The notes under the pieces are model-generated. The model did not search any database and had not been told where the DNA came from. It saw only the letters and a list, made by a program, of their open reading frames with translations. The position numbers and the translations under genes were made by a program. Below, piece after piece: positions 1 through 7,122 of a DNA stretch of 40,294 nucleotides. The DNA is from an uncultured Prevotella sp. (lineage in GTDB: Bacteria > Bacteroidota > Bacteroidia > Bacteroidales > Bacteroidaceae). Positions within the stretch are counted from its first letter, which is position 1. Each line of letters opens with the position of its first letter. The stretch is taken from NCBI GenBank assembly GCA_900544825.1, contig UQWP01000030.1:1-40294 (forward strand). Reading direction: 5' to 3'.

Positions 1-542
1 AGAGCGGCTATCTGACCATCAAGAAATATGAACCGATGTTTCAGGAATATACGCTGGGCATCCCAAACAAGGAGGTACGCGACGGACTGCTCAACTCATT
101 GATTCCCCATTATGTGAATCCTCGCCGTTCTGATAACAATGCCTTCCTTTTGGGGTTCTGCAAGGCGGTTTACCGGAATGATATCGAGGCGGCACTGGAA
201 CACATGCGCACCTATATGGCTACGATACCATACGATCTGGAGAATCACAGCGAGAAGCATTATCAGACTATCTTCTATCTGATGTTCAGTTTCCTCAACA
301 TCTATATCCGCACAGAGGTGAAGAGCGCCATAGGCAGGGCTGATGCTGTAATGCACATGCCAGATACGATATACGTCTTCGAACTGAAGGTAGATAAGAG
401 TGCAGAAGAAGCTTTGGCTCAGATAGACGAGAAAGGCTACATGTTGCCTTATCATTCTGAAGGTAAGCGACTGGTTAAAATCGGTATCAGCTTCGACAGT
501 ACCCAGAGAACTATCAGAGATTGGAAAATCAAGGAAGAATAA
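1..542 (+). CDS. C-terminal part of an AAA-ATPase-like / PD-(D/E)XK nuclease-family protein (5' end outside window)
   Basis: The reading frame is open from the window edge (it reads SGYLTIKKYEPMFQEY before the first Met at 36), so this is the 3' end of a longer gene, not a 168-residue protein. The fragment matches the C-terminal half of the Bacteroidota AAA-ATPase-like/DUF1703 family: a linker typical of the family (YTLGIPNKEVRDGLLNSLIP) and then a PD-(D/E)XK-like nuclease fold with the motif GRADAVMHMP...VFELKV, where Asp and the E-x-K pair would be the metal-binding residues. The ATPase half would lie upstream of the window. The complete gene at 26696-28423 has the same architecture but a clearly different nuclease motif, so the two are distant paralogues. 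The cellular role of this family is not established. The family call is fairly secure; no function is claimed. Confidence 0.85.
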   Translation, partial: SGYLTIKKYEPMFQEYTLGIPNKEVRDGLLNSLIPHYVNPRRSDNNAFLLGFCKAVYRNDIEAALEHMRTYMATIPYDLENHSEKHYQTIFYLMFSFLNIYIRTEVKSAIGRADAVMHMPDTIYVFELKVDKSAEEALAQIDEKGYMLPYHSEGKRLVKIGISFDSTQRTIRDWKIKEE

Positions 543-612
543 AGAGTGCGTACCACATTACTACTGTCGCCGAGGAGGGCTGAAGCTGAACTTTAGCGTT
601 TCACTCTTTTTA
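541..612 (+). terminator. Probable terminator after the AAA-ATPase-like gene
   Basis: Outer arms AAAGAGTG (541-548) and CACTCTTT (602-609) can pair and are followed by a run of T (607-611). Inside lies a second hairpin, GCTGAAG (579-585) and CTTTAGC (591-597) with a 5-nt loop. The long interior makes this a less standard terminator. It overlaps the last two bases of the stop codon. Confidence 0.45.
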
Positions 613-703
613 TAAGCAGCGCATGCTAAAGAATATAAAGAAATATGTATCAATGGGTTATATAGGATTTAAAAGATCCATAAAACGCTATTCTTACCCT
701 ATT

Positions 704-743
704 TTCAGTGTTCAGAGTTCAGTATTCAGCCTGATGTTCAGCC
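704..743. repeat. TTCAGNN heptad repeats
   Basis: Four consecutive 7-nt units (TTCAGTG, TTCAGAG, TTCAGTA, TTCAGCC) run from 704 to 731. A fifth TTCAGCC follows at 737-743 after five other bases. There is no coding frame across them. Confidence 0.8.
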
Positions 744-850
744 TCACTCTTATTTAGAGAACGTTGCAAACAACAGCAAGCCTCAGCAGAATACCGCCCC
801 CGACCTGCCCTTCTAGGGGTGGGTAGGGTAAGTCTGGCGTAAACAAGATA

Positions 851-916
851 GTTACGATAGCTAAGTATCATGGTTACGATGGCTAAGTATCATGGTTACG
901 ATAGCTAAGTATCATA
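851..916. repeat. Three 22-bp tandem repeats
   Basis: Three head-to-tail copies of a 22-bp unit beginning GTTACGATAGCTAAGTATC lie at 851-872, 873-894 and 895-916. Copy 2 differs by one base (GATGG for GATAG) and copy 3 by its last base. The core GATAGCTAAGTATC is partly palindromic (GATA...TATC). It lies in non-coding DNA. Confidence 0.92.
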
Positions 917-1163
917 CTTATGAATGGCATCCTTGTGGGAAAAATTATGAGATGGATAGTATTTTCTTCCATTTGGGAGAACCCTGATATTTATCAGTGA
1001 TAATCGATGAGTATCGTGGAGCAACATTGAGCATCGGTGAGTTGGGAATGAGAAATGTTGTATTTTTGCATTGTGATTCAGAAAGAGTCTCTCACAGATT
1101 TGCACAGATACTCTCGTTGCAAGCAACGGTCTTATACACATCAACTCTCACTGTAAAGAAAAC

Positions 1164-1374
1164 ATGCATGAGTTGGGCTTCAACTTTTTGTACCCGATGC
1201 TGCTCGCCATCACGGTTTATGCTGGCAGCACAGAGTTCCTGCTGGGCAATATGCTGCAGGACAGTTTCCATTCCCTGCAAGCCTTTCTGATGGTGCTGAT
1301 GGTGAATGCACGGGAAAATGATGTGGTCGATAGTAGCAGGCACCCTCTGCTATATGTTGCTCATCAGAATCTGA
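1164..1374 (+). pseudogene. Decayed azlC-azlD (branched-chain amino acid exporter) remnant
   Basis: Translation from 1164 gives GFNFLYPMLLAITVYAGSTEFLLGN and then LMVLMVNAR (to about 1310). This matches the interior of the AzlC permease, where the family has a GxxFLYP...FAGSxEF membrane segment and an LMxxMVNAR segment. The normal continuation (HLFYG...) is missing. Eight bases later, in the frame starting at 1318, the sequence reads SIVAGTLCYMLLIRI and then stops at 1374, which resembles the C-terminal tail of the small partner AzlD (SIxxGTxxYMxLV). So the 3' two-thirds of azlC and nearly all of azlD appear deleted, and the 5' end of azlC is also missing. The family match is from memory of conserved segments, not a search. 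The piece cannot encode a working transporter. Confidence 0.7.
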
Positions 1375-1475
1375 TTACACACATTTCTCCATCAACACAA
1401 AGGTGATGAAACCCAGGAGAAGGGCGTAGGTGGCTTGCTTCTGAAAGCCATGGGATACTATACATGATAGAAGAT

Positions 1476-1510
1476 AAAAAAAGCATGGACAACCTCACGG
1501 CTATCCATGC
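1476..1510 (-). terminator. Rho-independent terminator of eno
   Basis: Read on the minus strand, a 12-bp stem (GCATGGATAGCC pairing with GGTTGTCCATGC, two G-T wobbles) with a GTGA tetraloop is followed by seven T. It lies 86 bases after the eno stop. Confidence 0.9.
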
Positions 1511-1595
1511 CCATCTATTTCGTATCTGATCTATTCTATGATAATTGTGTTTTGTTATGGTGAAATTGGTTCACATCAATTTCATATCATCGCTT

Positions 1596-2903
1596 CTATT
1601 TCAACTTTTTATAGCCGTAAGAAGCATTATTGCCCAACTGCTCTTCAATGCGGATAAGCTGGTTGTACTTAGCCATACGGTCGGTACGGCTCATAGAACC
1701 CGTCTTAATCTGACCAGAGTTAGTAGCCACGGCAATATCGGCAATCGTAGTATCCTCGGTTTCACCAGAACGATGGGAAGTAACGGTGGTGTAACCATGG
1801 CGATGAGCCATCTCGATAGCATCCAGAGTCTCGGTAAGAGAACCAATCTGATTTACCTTGATGAGGATAGAGTTGGCTGCACCCATCTTGATACCCTTCT
1901 CCAGGAACTTCACGTTGGTAACAAAGAGGTCGTCACCCACCAACTGGCAACGGTCGCCGATGGCAGCTGTCAACTTCACCCAGTTGTCCCAATCGTTCTC
2001 ATCAAGACCATCCTCGATAGAATCAATAGGATATTTGGTAATCAGTTCTTCCAGGAACTTGATCTGCTCGGCAGCAGTCAGTTTCTTGCCATTAGGATCT
2101 TTCTTCTTGCCATCCTTCAACTGGCGGTAATCGTAGAACCACTCACCATTCTCCTGAACGGCGAACTCGCTGGCAGCACAGTCCATGGCAATCTTCACAT
2201 CCTTTCCTGGCTCATAACCGGCATCCTTGATAGCCTGGCAGATGCTGTCGAGCGCATCCTCGATACCATCGAGTGCAGGAGCAAAACCGCCCTCATCACC
2301 TACGGCAGTAGAAAGACCGCGGCTCTTCAAGAGCTTAGCCAAGGCATGGAACACCTCAGCACCCATACGGATAGCCTCCTTCTCGGAAGGAGCACCCACA
2401 GGACGAATCATGAACTCCTGGAAGGCGATAGGAGCATCAGAATGAGCACCACCATTGATGATGTTCATCATAGGAACAGGAAGGGTGTAAGTATTGCAAC
2501 CGCCGATGTAGCGATACAATGGGATATGGAGATACTCAGCGGCAGCATGAGCCACAGCCAGAGATACGCCAAGGATGGCATTGGCACCCAGGTTTGACTT
2601 GGTCTTGGTGCCGTCGAGCTCCAACATCTTATAATCGATGGCACGCTGCTCCAAGGCAGAGAAGCCAACCAAAGCAGGAGCAATCACCTGATTCACGTTC
2701 TCTACAGCCTTCAAGACGCCCTTGCCGCCATAGCGGTTCTTGTCGCCATCACGAAGTTCCAGCGCCTCGTCCTCGCCAGTAGATGCACCAGATGGAACCG
2801 ACGCACGACCAATGATACCTGACTTCAAAGAAACTTCAACCTCTACAGTAGGGTTGCCACGAGAATCCAAGATTTCTCTTGCATGAACATTTTCAATAAT
2901 CAT
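1596..2903 (-). CDS. eno: Enolase (phosphopyruvate hydratase)
   Basis: Converts 2-phosphoglycerate to phosphoenolpyruvate in the cytoplasm (glycolysis). The 435-residue length fits the family (about 430). The N-terminus, MIIENVHAREILDSRGNPTV, is the canonical enolase start. Visible active-site parts are the SGASTGEDEALELRD loop near residues 38-52, Glu163 in FQEFM, Glu204 in GDEGGFAP, the probable Mg2+ ligands Asp241, Glu297 and Asp324, the signature ILIKVNQIGSLTET with Lys349, and SHRSGETED. A short lysine-rich insertion (around residues 260-274) is seen in many Bacteroidota enolases. It has its own promoter in the 151-bp gap behind the thioredoxin gene and its own terminator, so it is probably transcribed alone, perhaps with some read-through from upstream. 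Confidence 0.98.
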   Translation of the reverse strand: MIIENVHAREILDSRGNPTVEVEVSLKSGIIGRASVPSGASTGEDEALELRDGDKNRYGGKGVLKAVENVNQVIAPALVGFSALEQRAIDYKMLELDGTKTKSNLGANAILGVSLAVAHAAAEYLHIPLYRYIGGCNTYTLPVPMMNIINGGAHSDAPIAFQEFMIRPVGAPSEKEAIRMGAEVFHALAKLLKSRGLSTAVGDEGGFAPALDGIEDALDSICQAIKDAGYEPGKDVKIAMDCAASEFAVQENGEWFYDYRQLKDGKKKDPNGKKLTAAEQIKFLEELITKYPIDSIEDGLDENDWDNWVKLTAAIGDRCQLVGDDLFVTNVKFLEKGIKMGAANSILIKVNQIGSLTETLDAIEMAHRHGYTTVTSHRSGETEDTTIADIAVATNSGQIKTGSMSRTDRMAKYNQLIRIEEQLGNNASYGYKKLK

Positions 2904-2950
2904 AATACAATAATACCTTTAATTACATAAAACATTTCTTATTTCGGATG

Positions 2951-2982
2951 CAAATTTAGCTATTATCTGATAAAACACCAAA
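2951..2982 (-). promoter_or_regulatory. Bacteroidota-type promoter of eno
   Basis: On the minus strand, TTTG (2979-2982), exactly 20 bases, then TAAATTTG (2951-2958), a full match to the -33 TTTG / -7 TAnnTTTG consensus. It lies 48 bases upstream of the eno start codon. Confidence 0.85.
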
Positions 2983-3054
2983 TTTCGGGCATCATCAAAA
3001 CTAGGTATTTGCCAGAAAATACCTACTTATAAGTATGCAGAAAATCACCATTTA

Positions 3055-3603
3055 TCACTTCCCCATCATTTTCCCGATGATTTCCTCGAAATCTTCCTTC
3101 TGCATGGCGCCCATCTGTATAGTAGGATTACCTTTCATCGGGATGAAAAGGAAGGTAGGGATGCTGCGGATGCCGAAGACGGCAGCCAGTTCTGACTCCT
3201 GATCAATATCTACCTTGTAGAAATCTACCTTGCCGGCATATTTCTGTGCAAGAGATTCTACCACGGGAGCCATCATCTTGCAAGGACCACACCAAGTGGT
3301 ATAGAAATCGATGACGGCAGGACGGGAGCCTGCAAACACCCACTCTTCCGGATGAGACTCGTAATCCATAATCTTCTTCCTGAATTCGGAAGCGGTAAGG
3401 GAATGTACCTTTCCGTCAGAGGCAGACTGCTTACTCTTTTCCGAAGCAGCATTACCTGTGGTTTCAGACAACTTTGTATCTTTACTATCTGATGCGAAAC
3501 GAGAAGGCAGCCCCTTTGAGCTGCCTTCCTGTTTCTTGTTATTGTGAGAACATCCCATAACGGCTAGAGCCATCATGGCATATAAACAAACCTTTTTCTT
3601 CAT
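3055..3603 (-). CDS. Thioredoxin-fold lipoprotein
   Basis: Probable periplasmic, membrane-anchored thiol-disulfide oxidoreductase. The N-terminus is a lipoprotein signal peptide with lipobox LAVMGC (Cys18 acylated), followed by a Ser/Lys-rich linker to about residue 65 and a thioredoxin domain. The active site is WCGPC (Cys105, Cys108) and the cis-proline loop is SIPT (Pro149). The WCGPC motif is the classical reducing type, so it may keep envelope thiols reduced rather than make disulfides; that is inference. It is the last gene of a three-gene minus-strand unit and starts 17 bases after the hydrolase stop. The class is secure; substrates are unknown. Confidence 0.92.
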   Translation of the reverse strand: MKKKVCLYAMMALAVMGCSHNNKKQEGSSKGLPSRFASDSKDTKLSETTGNAASEKSKQSASDGKVHSLTASEFRKKIMDYESHPEEWVFAGSRPAVIDFYTTWCGPCKMMAPVVESLAQKYAGKVDFYKVDIDQESELAAVFGIRSIPTFLFIPMKGNPTIQMGAMQKEDFEEIIGKMMGK

Positions 3604-3620
3604 CTAATCTTTCTTTAAAA

Positions 3621-5030
3621 TTAATAAGCCAAATCGATTGAAACAGGATATACTCGACATGGGTCGAAGTATTCCGCACAACTGTTCACCATTGCCTGCA
3701 AATCAGCCTTGACAATGCCTTGGAATACCTGCTTGCCGTTTACCGTGATGGTTACAGGCTCATTGAGGTTGACCAACTGGTCATTGAGATAAACTCTCAA
3801 CTTACCACCAGTGGCAGGAGAATAGCTGCGGTTGAACTTCAGGTCGATGCCCCACTGCTTATCCTTCAAGATAGTGGTATAATCCACATTGCTCACCTTG
3901 ATGGAAACCACGTTCTTGTCGATATCCATCTCGTAGTAGGTTCTAGACTCTGATGGGCGAGCCAGTACCTGCAGATTGTAGAAACCGGAACGGTGTCTGC
4001 CATCCATCTCGAAATCCTCCCAGAGCACAGTCTTAGGATATGGATTGCGCACAAACTGCTTGAGCCAAGGAGTAGTCAGACCATAGGTGATATGATGCTG
4101 CATACCCGGCAGAAGCTGGATGCGATGACGGAAGATTGGAGTCTTATCCACTGACAACGGGCGAGCCAACTGTGCAGAATCGAAAGCCACCTGGGTGTAC
4201 CAGGTCAGGTCGTTGCGATAGAAACCGGTATCATCAGCACCGGTGAGGAAAGAGAAACCGATATTGGCACAGTTTTCCACAGGCGCATTTTTCAAAGGTT
4301 CACCACCAGCCATCGGACCCGCTGCAGCCCAATAGTCGGCATAGAAGGAAGCGAGACGCTGGCTGCCATATCCACCTTCGCTGATACCGAATACATAGAG
4401 ACGGTTGGCATCCACCTCACCCTTTACCAGGTTCTGGCGAATCAGCTTCTCGAAAGCATACTGCTTGGAGAGATGCCACCAGCGATAATATTCACCCTCG
4501 TTAGGAATCTGAGGAATGAAATAGATGGAAGGAGAATCCTGGAAGCTCAGACCGAGCTTGATACCATTCGACCACTCATGGTCCTTAGGTCCCGATCCGT
4601 GAACATACAGGAAGAGTGGGAACTTACCATCGGCAGCCACTCCCTTCTTACCATAATAATAAGGCATCACCGCATTGGGCTCCAGGCACTGAGGCAGATT
4701 CCAGGAACTGTTTTTTGCCAATGCCAGATCTTCCGGTTCTATGAGCTTTTCTTCCTTCAGGTTCTTGTTGGCATCACACCAGGCTGTCCATACCATCTTC
4801 TGGTAGCTGGCAATATCCTTGCCGTCGATAGCAGCCTGGAGCTTGGTGTCGAGAGGTGTGTTTTTAGAGAATTCTGCCTTACCGTCTTTCTCCAATGCTT
4901 TCTGCTGCGCTTTGAGCGACTGCAGGAAGTAAGCATTCACCTTTTTCTGCAATCCCTGTGACTGCGCCATTGTCTGGGTTGAGTAGCTTAGTGAGGCAAG
5001 CGCCATCACCATGTAAATCATTTTTTTCAT
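3621..5030 (-). CDS. Secreted alpha/beta-hydrolase (esterase or prolyl-oligopeptidase-like)
   Basis: A 469-residue exported hydrolase. A Sec signal peptide (MKKMIYMVMALASLSYSTQTMAQ) is followed by a helical N-terminal region of about 100 residues with no clear relative. An alpha/beta-hydrolase domain then starts at FPLFLYVHGSGPKDHEW (oxyanion-hole HGSG near 144-147). The nucleophile elbow is GISEGG with Ser217. A GADDTG segment near 264-269 and His312 or His313 in PGMQHHITYG are the best candidates for the acid and base of the triad. After about residue 340 there is a beta-rich C-terminal domain. The arrangement resembles polyhydroxybutyrate depolymerase/feruloyl-esterase-like proteins, but the substrate cannot be read from sequence. 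It is co-transcribed with the SIMPL protein upstream (25-base gap) and the thioredoxin lipoprotein downstream (17-base gap). Confidence 0.85.
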   Translation of the reverse strand: MKKMIYMVMALASLSYSTQTMAQSQGLQKKVNAYFLQSLKAQQKALEKDGKAEFSKNTPLDTKLQAAIDGKDIASYQKMVWTAWCDANKNLKEEKLIEPEDLALAKNSSWNLPQCLEPNAVMPYYYGKKGVAADGKFPLFLYVHGSGPKDHEWSNGIKLGLSFQDSPSIYFIPQIPNEGEYYRWWHLSKQYAFEKLIRQNLVKGEVDANRLYVFGISEGGYGSQRLASFYADYWAAAGPMAGGEPLKNAPVENCANIGFSFLTGADDTGFYRNDLTWYTQVAFDSAQLARPLSVDKTPIFRHRIQLLPGMQHHITYGLTTPWLKQFVRNPYPKTVLWEDFEMDGRHRSGFYNLQVLARPSESRTYYEMDIDKNVVSIKVSNVDYTTILKDKQWGIDLKFNRSYSPATGGKLRVYLNDQLVNLNEPVTITVNGKQVFQGIVKADLQAMVNSCAEYFDPCRVYPVSIDLAY

Positions 5031-5055
5031 TTCGTACTATATATTTATTTAATTA

Positions 5056-5763
5056 CTAGTCTTTCAAAGAATAGGTAACCGTAGTCACGACCCTCACCTT
5101 TTTAATATAAGGAGTATTGGAATCTCTATCCTCTATCGAGAACTGACCCTGGTCAGCGTTCATAATCTTATCAATCTTGCTCTTACTGTTTTCGGCAAAC
5201 TGAGCAGCAGTCTTCTCGGCATTTTCAATCGCCTCCTGCATCATCTTCGGTTTCATCTCGCGGAAAGCCACATACTCGTACTTCACCGGATTCTCGTAAC
5301 CACCATCCACGATGGCCACACCTTTCTGAAGCAGGTCACCCTGCCGGGCGATGATACCACGAACCACCTTCACATTCCGGGAAGTCACGGTGATGATCGA
5401 CGTGATGTTGTAACGGTAAGGCTGACGGTTTTCGCCATATCGCTCAGCATTGAGGTCGATGACCACAGGAGCATTGACATTGATTTCATTTGCCTTCACA
5501 CCATTTGCCAGCAGGAACTGACGGATGGTGCTGGTGGTAGCGTTGATTTTCTTATAGAGTTGTGGCAAATCGTTGCCAATCTCCTTAGAAACGATAGGCC
5601 ATGTCACCTTATCAGCCTCAACTTCCTTTTCTGCCAATCCTTTCACCACCACTTTGCGGTCTTTGGCAATCACACTTTCAAGTCCAGACTTGACACAAAA
5701 TCCAAGCACGATAATGCCTATGGCTAAGATCACTGCTTGCTTGATACCTGTATTGACATTCAT
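5056..5763 (-). CDS. SIMPL-domain (DUF541) envelope protein
   Basis: Belongs to the SIMPL/DUF541 family (BP26/YggE-like), whose members sit in the envelope and whose function is poorly defined (stress-related roles have been proposed). A single N-terminal membrane segment or signal anchor (AVILAIGIIVLGFCVKSGLE) precedes the domain, seen as VVVKGLAEKEVEADKVTWPI, NVNAPVVIDLNAERYGE, a central GDLLQKGVAIV... segment, and the C-terminal VRVVTTVTYSL strand. I choose the start at 5763 (235 residues) rather than 5835 (259 residues). The 5763 ATG has a GGAGG ribosome site 8 bases upstream, and a TATCTTTG promoter element at 5805-5812 would start transcription downstream of the longer start. It is the first gene of the unit with the hydrolase and the thioredoxin lipoprotein. 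Confidence 0.88.
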   Translation of the reverse strand: MNVNTGIKQAVILAIGIIVLGFCVKSGLESVIAKDRKVVVKGLAEKEVEADKVTWPIVSKEIGNDLPQLYKKINATTSTIRQFLLANGVKANEINVNAPVVIDLNAERYGENRQPYRYNITSIITVTSRNVKVVRGIIARQGDLLQKGVAIVDGGYENPVKYEYVAFREMKPKMMQEAIENAEKTAAQFAENSKSKIDKIMNADQGQFSIEDRDSNTPYIKKVRVVTTVTYSLKD

Positions 5764-5804
5764 AATAAGTCCTCCATTTATTAAGTTTAAAACGCTTACG
5801 AGGG

Positions 5805-5812
5805 CAAAGATA
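5805..5812 (-). promoter_or_regulatory. -7 promoter element for the SIMPL-hydrolase-thioredoxin unit
   Basis: The minus strand reads TATCTTTG, a full match to TAnnTTTG. No good TTTG lies at the expected -33 distance. It sits inside the longer possible reading of the SIMPL gene and so argues for the shorter start. Confidence 0.6.
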
Positions 5813-5928
5813 AGCAAAAAGATGATAGCAGCCATCTTTTTTAATCTTTTTTATGTTCTAATCTCAACCAGACAAGAAAGATATGTTAAATCTTCTATAC
5901 AAACGATACAACCTATTGATTTTTTCAC

Positions 5929-5936
5929 TATCTTTA
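5929..5936 (+). promoter_or_regulatory. Possible -7 element for ald
   Basis: TATCTTTA, one base from the TAnnTTTG consensus, 40 bases before the ald start. No clear -33 TTTG is seen. Confidence 0.4.
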
Positions 5937-5976
5937 TCCCGTTAAAATGATGTATAACCTTTAAAAACATAACATC

Positions 5977-7083
5977 ATGAAGATTGGTATTCCAAAAGAA
6001 ATCAAGAATAATGAGAATCGTGTGGGAATGACTCCTGCTGGTGTAGCTGAATTCATTCGACATGGACACGAAGTGATAGTACAGCATACCGCTGGCGAAA
6101 ACAGTGGTTTTGCAGATGAAGAGTATGTGAAGGTAGGAGCCAGCATCCTGCCCGACATCCAGAGTGTGTATCGAGAGGCTGAGATGATTATCAAGGTGAA
6201 GGAACCTATCGCCGAGGAATATCCACTCATCCATCAGGACCAGCTTGTTTTTACTTACTTCCATTTTGCCTGCGACAGAGAGCTCACCGATGCCATGATC
6301 AAGAGCGGTGCTGTCTGCCTGGCTTACGAGACGGTAGAAACCGACAACCATCATCTGCCACTGCTCATTCCGATGAGTGAGGTAGCAGGAAGAATGGCGA
6401 TTATAAATGGTGCCTACTATCTGCAGAAGACCAAGGGCGGCAAGGGTAAGCTGATCAGCGGTGTACCGGGCGTGAACCGTGCCAAGGTTCTGGTTCTAGG
6501 CGGAGGAACCGTGGGAGAAGCGGCGGCAAGAATGGCAACAGGATTAGGCGCTGATGTGTGGATTACCGATATCAGCCTGCCTCGTCTTCGTCAGTTGGAA
6601 ATGGAATTGCCGATCAATGCGCACACCCTCTACTCCAACGAGCACAATATCCGAAAGGAATTGCCAGATGTTGACATCGTAGTGGGCAGTGTACTCGTTC
6701 CGGGCGACAAGGCTCCACACCTGATTACCAGGGATATGCTGAAGCTGATGGAACCAGGCACCGTATTGGTGGATGTGGCTATCGACCAGGGAGGATGCTT
6801 CGAGACCTCTCATCCAACCACCCATTCCGATCCGACATTCATGGTAGATGGCATCGTGCATTATGCCGTAGCCAACATTCCGGGAGCCGTGCCTCATACC
6901 TCTACCATCGCCCTGACCAATGCCACCCTGAAGTATGCCCTCGCTCTTGCCGACAAGGGATGGCGAAAGGCGTGCAAGGAAGACAAGGCTTTGTATCGGG
7001 GATTGAACATCGTGAATGGCAAGGTAGTATTCAAGGCGGTTGCCGATGTCTTCGGATTGGAATACGAAGAGATGGTATTATAG
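5977..7083 (+). CDS. ald: Alanine dehydrogenase
   Basis: NAD-dependent oxidative deamination of L-alanine to pyruvate and ammonium, or the reverse reaction to assimilate ammonium; cytoplasmic. The 368-residue length fits the family (about 370). The N-terminus, MKIGIPKEIKNNENRVGMTP, is diagnostic of Ald and related transhydrogenases. Further marks are the FTYFHFACDRELT segment near residues 90-100 (His as active-site candidate), the NAD-binding glycine loop VLVLGGGTVGEAAARMA near 172-188, and VDVAIDQGGCFET near 261-273. An NhaC-type antiporter gene follows after only 39 bases with no terminator between, so the two are probably co-transcribed. Confidence 0.97.
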   Translation: MKIGIPKEIKNNENRVGMTPAGVAEFIRHGHEVIVQHTAGENSGFADEEYVKVGASILPDIQSVYREAEMIIKVKEPIAEEYPLIHQDQLVFTYFHFACDRELTDAMIKSGAVCLAYETVETDNHHLPLLIPMSEVAGRMAIINGAYYLQKTKGGKGKLISGVPGVNRAKVLVLGGGTVGEAAARMATGLGADVWITDISLPRLRQLEMELPINAHTLYSNEHNIRKELPDVDIVVGSVLVPGDKAPHLITRDMLKLMEPGTVLVDVAIDQGGCFETSHPTTHSDPTFMVDGIVHYAVANIPGAVPHTSTIALTNATLKYALALADKGWRKACKEDKALYRGLNIVNGKVVFKAVADVFGLEYEEMVL

Positions 7084-7122
7084 GAGATCGCATTATAAAT
7101 TCATGAAACATATTAATAACAA

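Larger units (their letters stand above)
613..1163. other. Gene-free stretch with short repeats
   Basis: I see no credible coding region here; open frames are short and resemble nothing I know. It contains heptad repeats of the form TTCAGNN at 704-731, with one more copy at 737-743, and the 22-bp tandem array at 851-916. A TATTTTTG hexamer-like promoter element occurs near 1059-1066 and may once have served the decayed gene downstream. Confidence 0.6.

Noticed and set aside
1545..2597. 350-codon plus-strand frame opposite eno
   Set aside because: Antisense of enolase, with no family features of its own.
5056..5835. 259-residue version of the SIMPL protein
   Set aside because: The upstream start lies before the -7 promoter motif and lacks a ribosome site; the start at 5763 is better.
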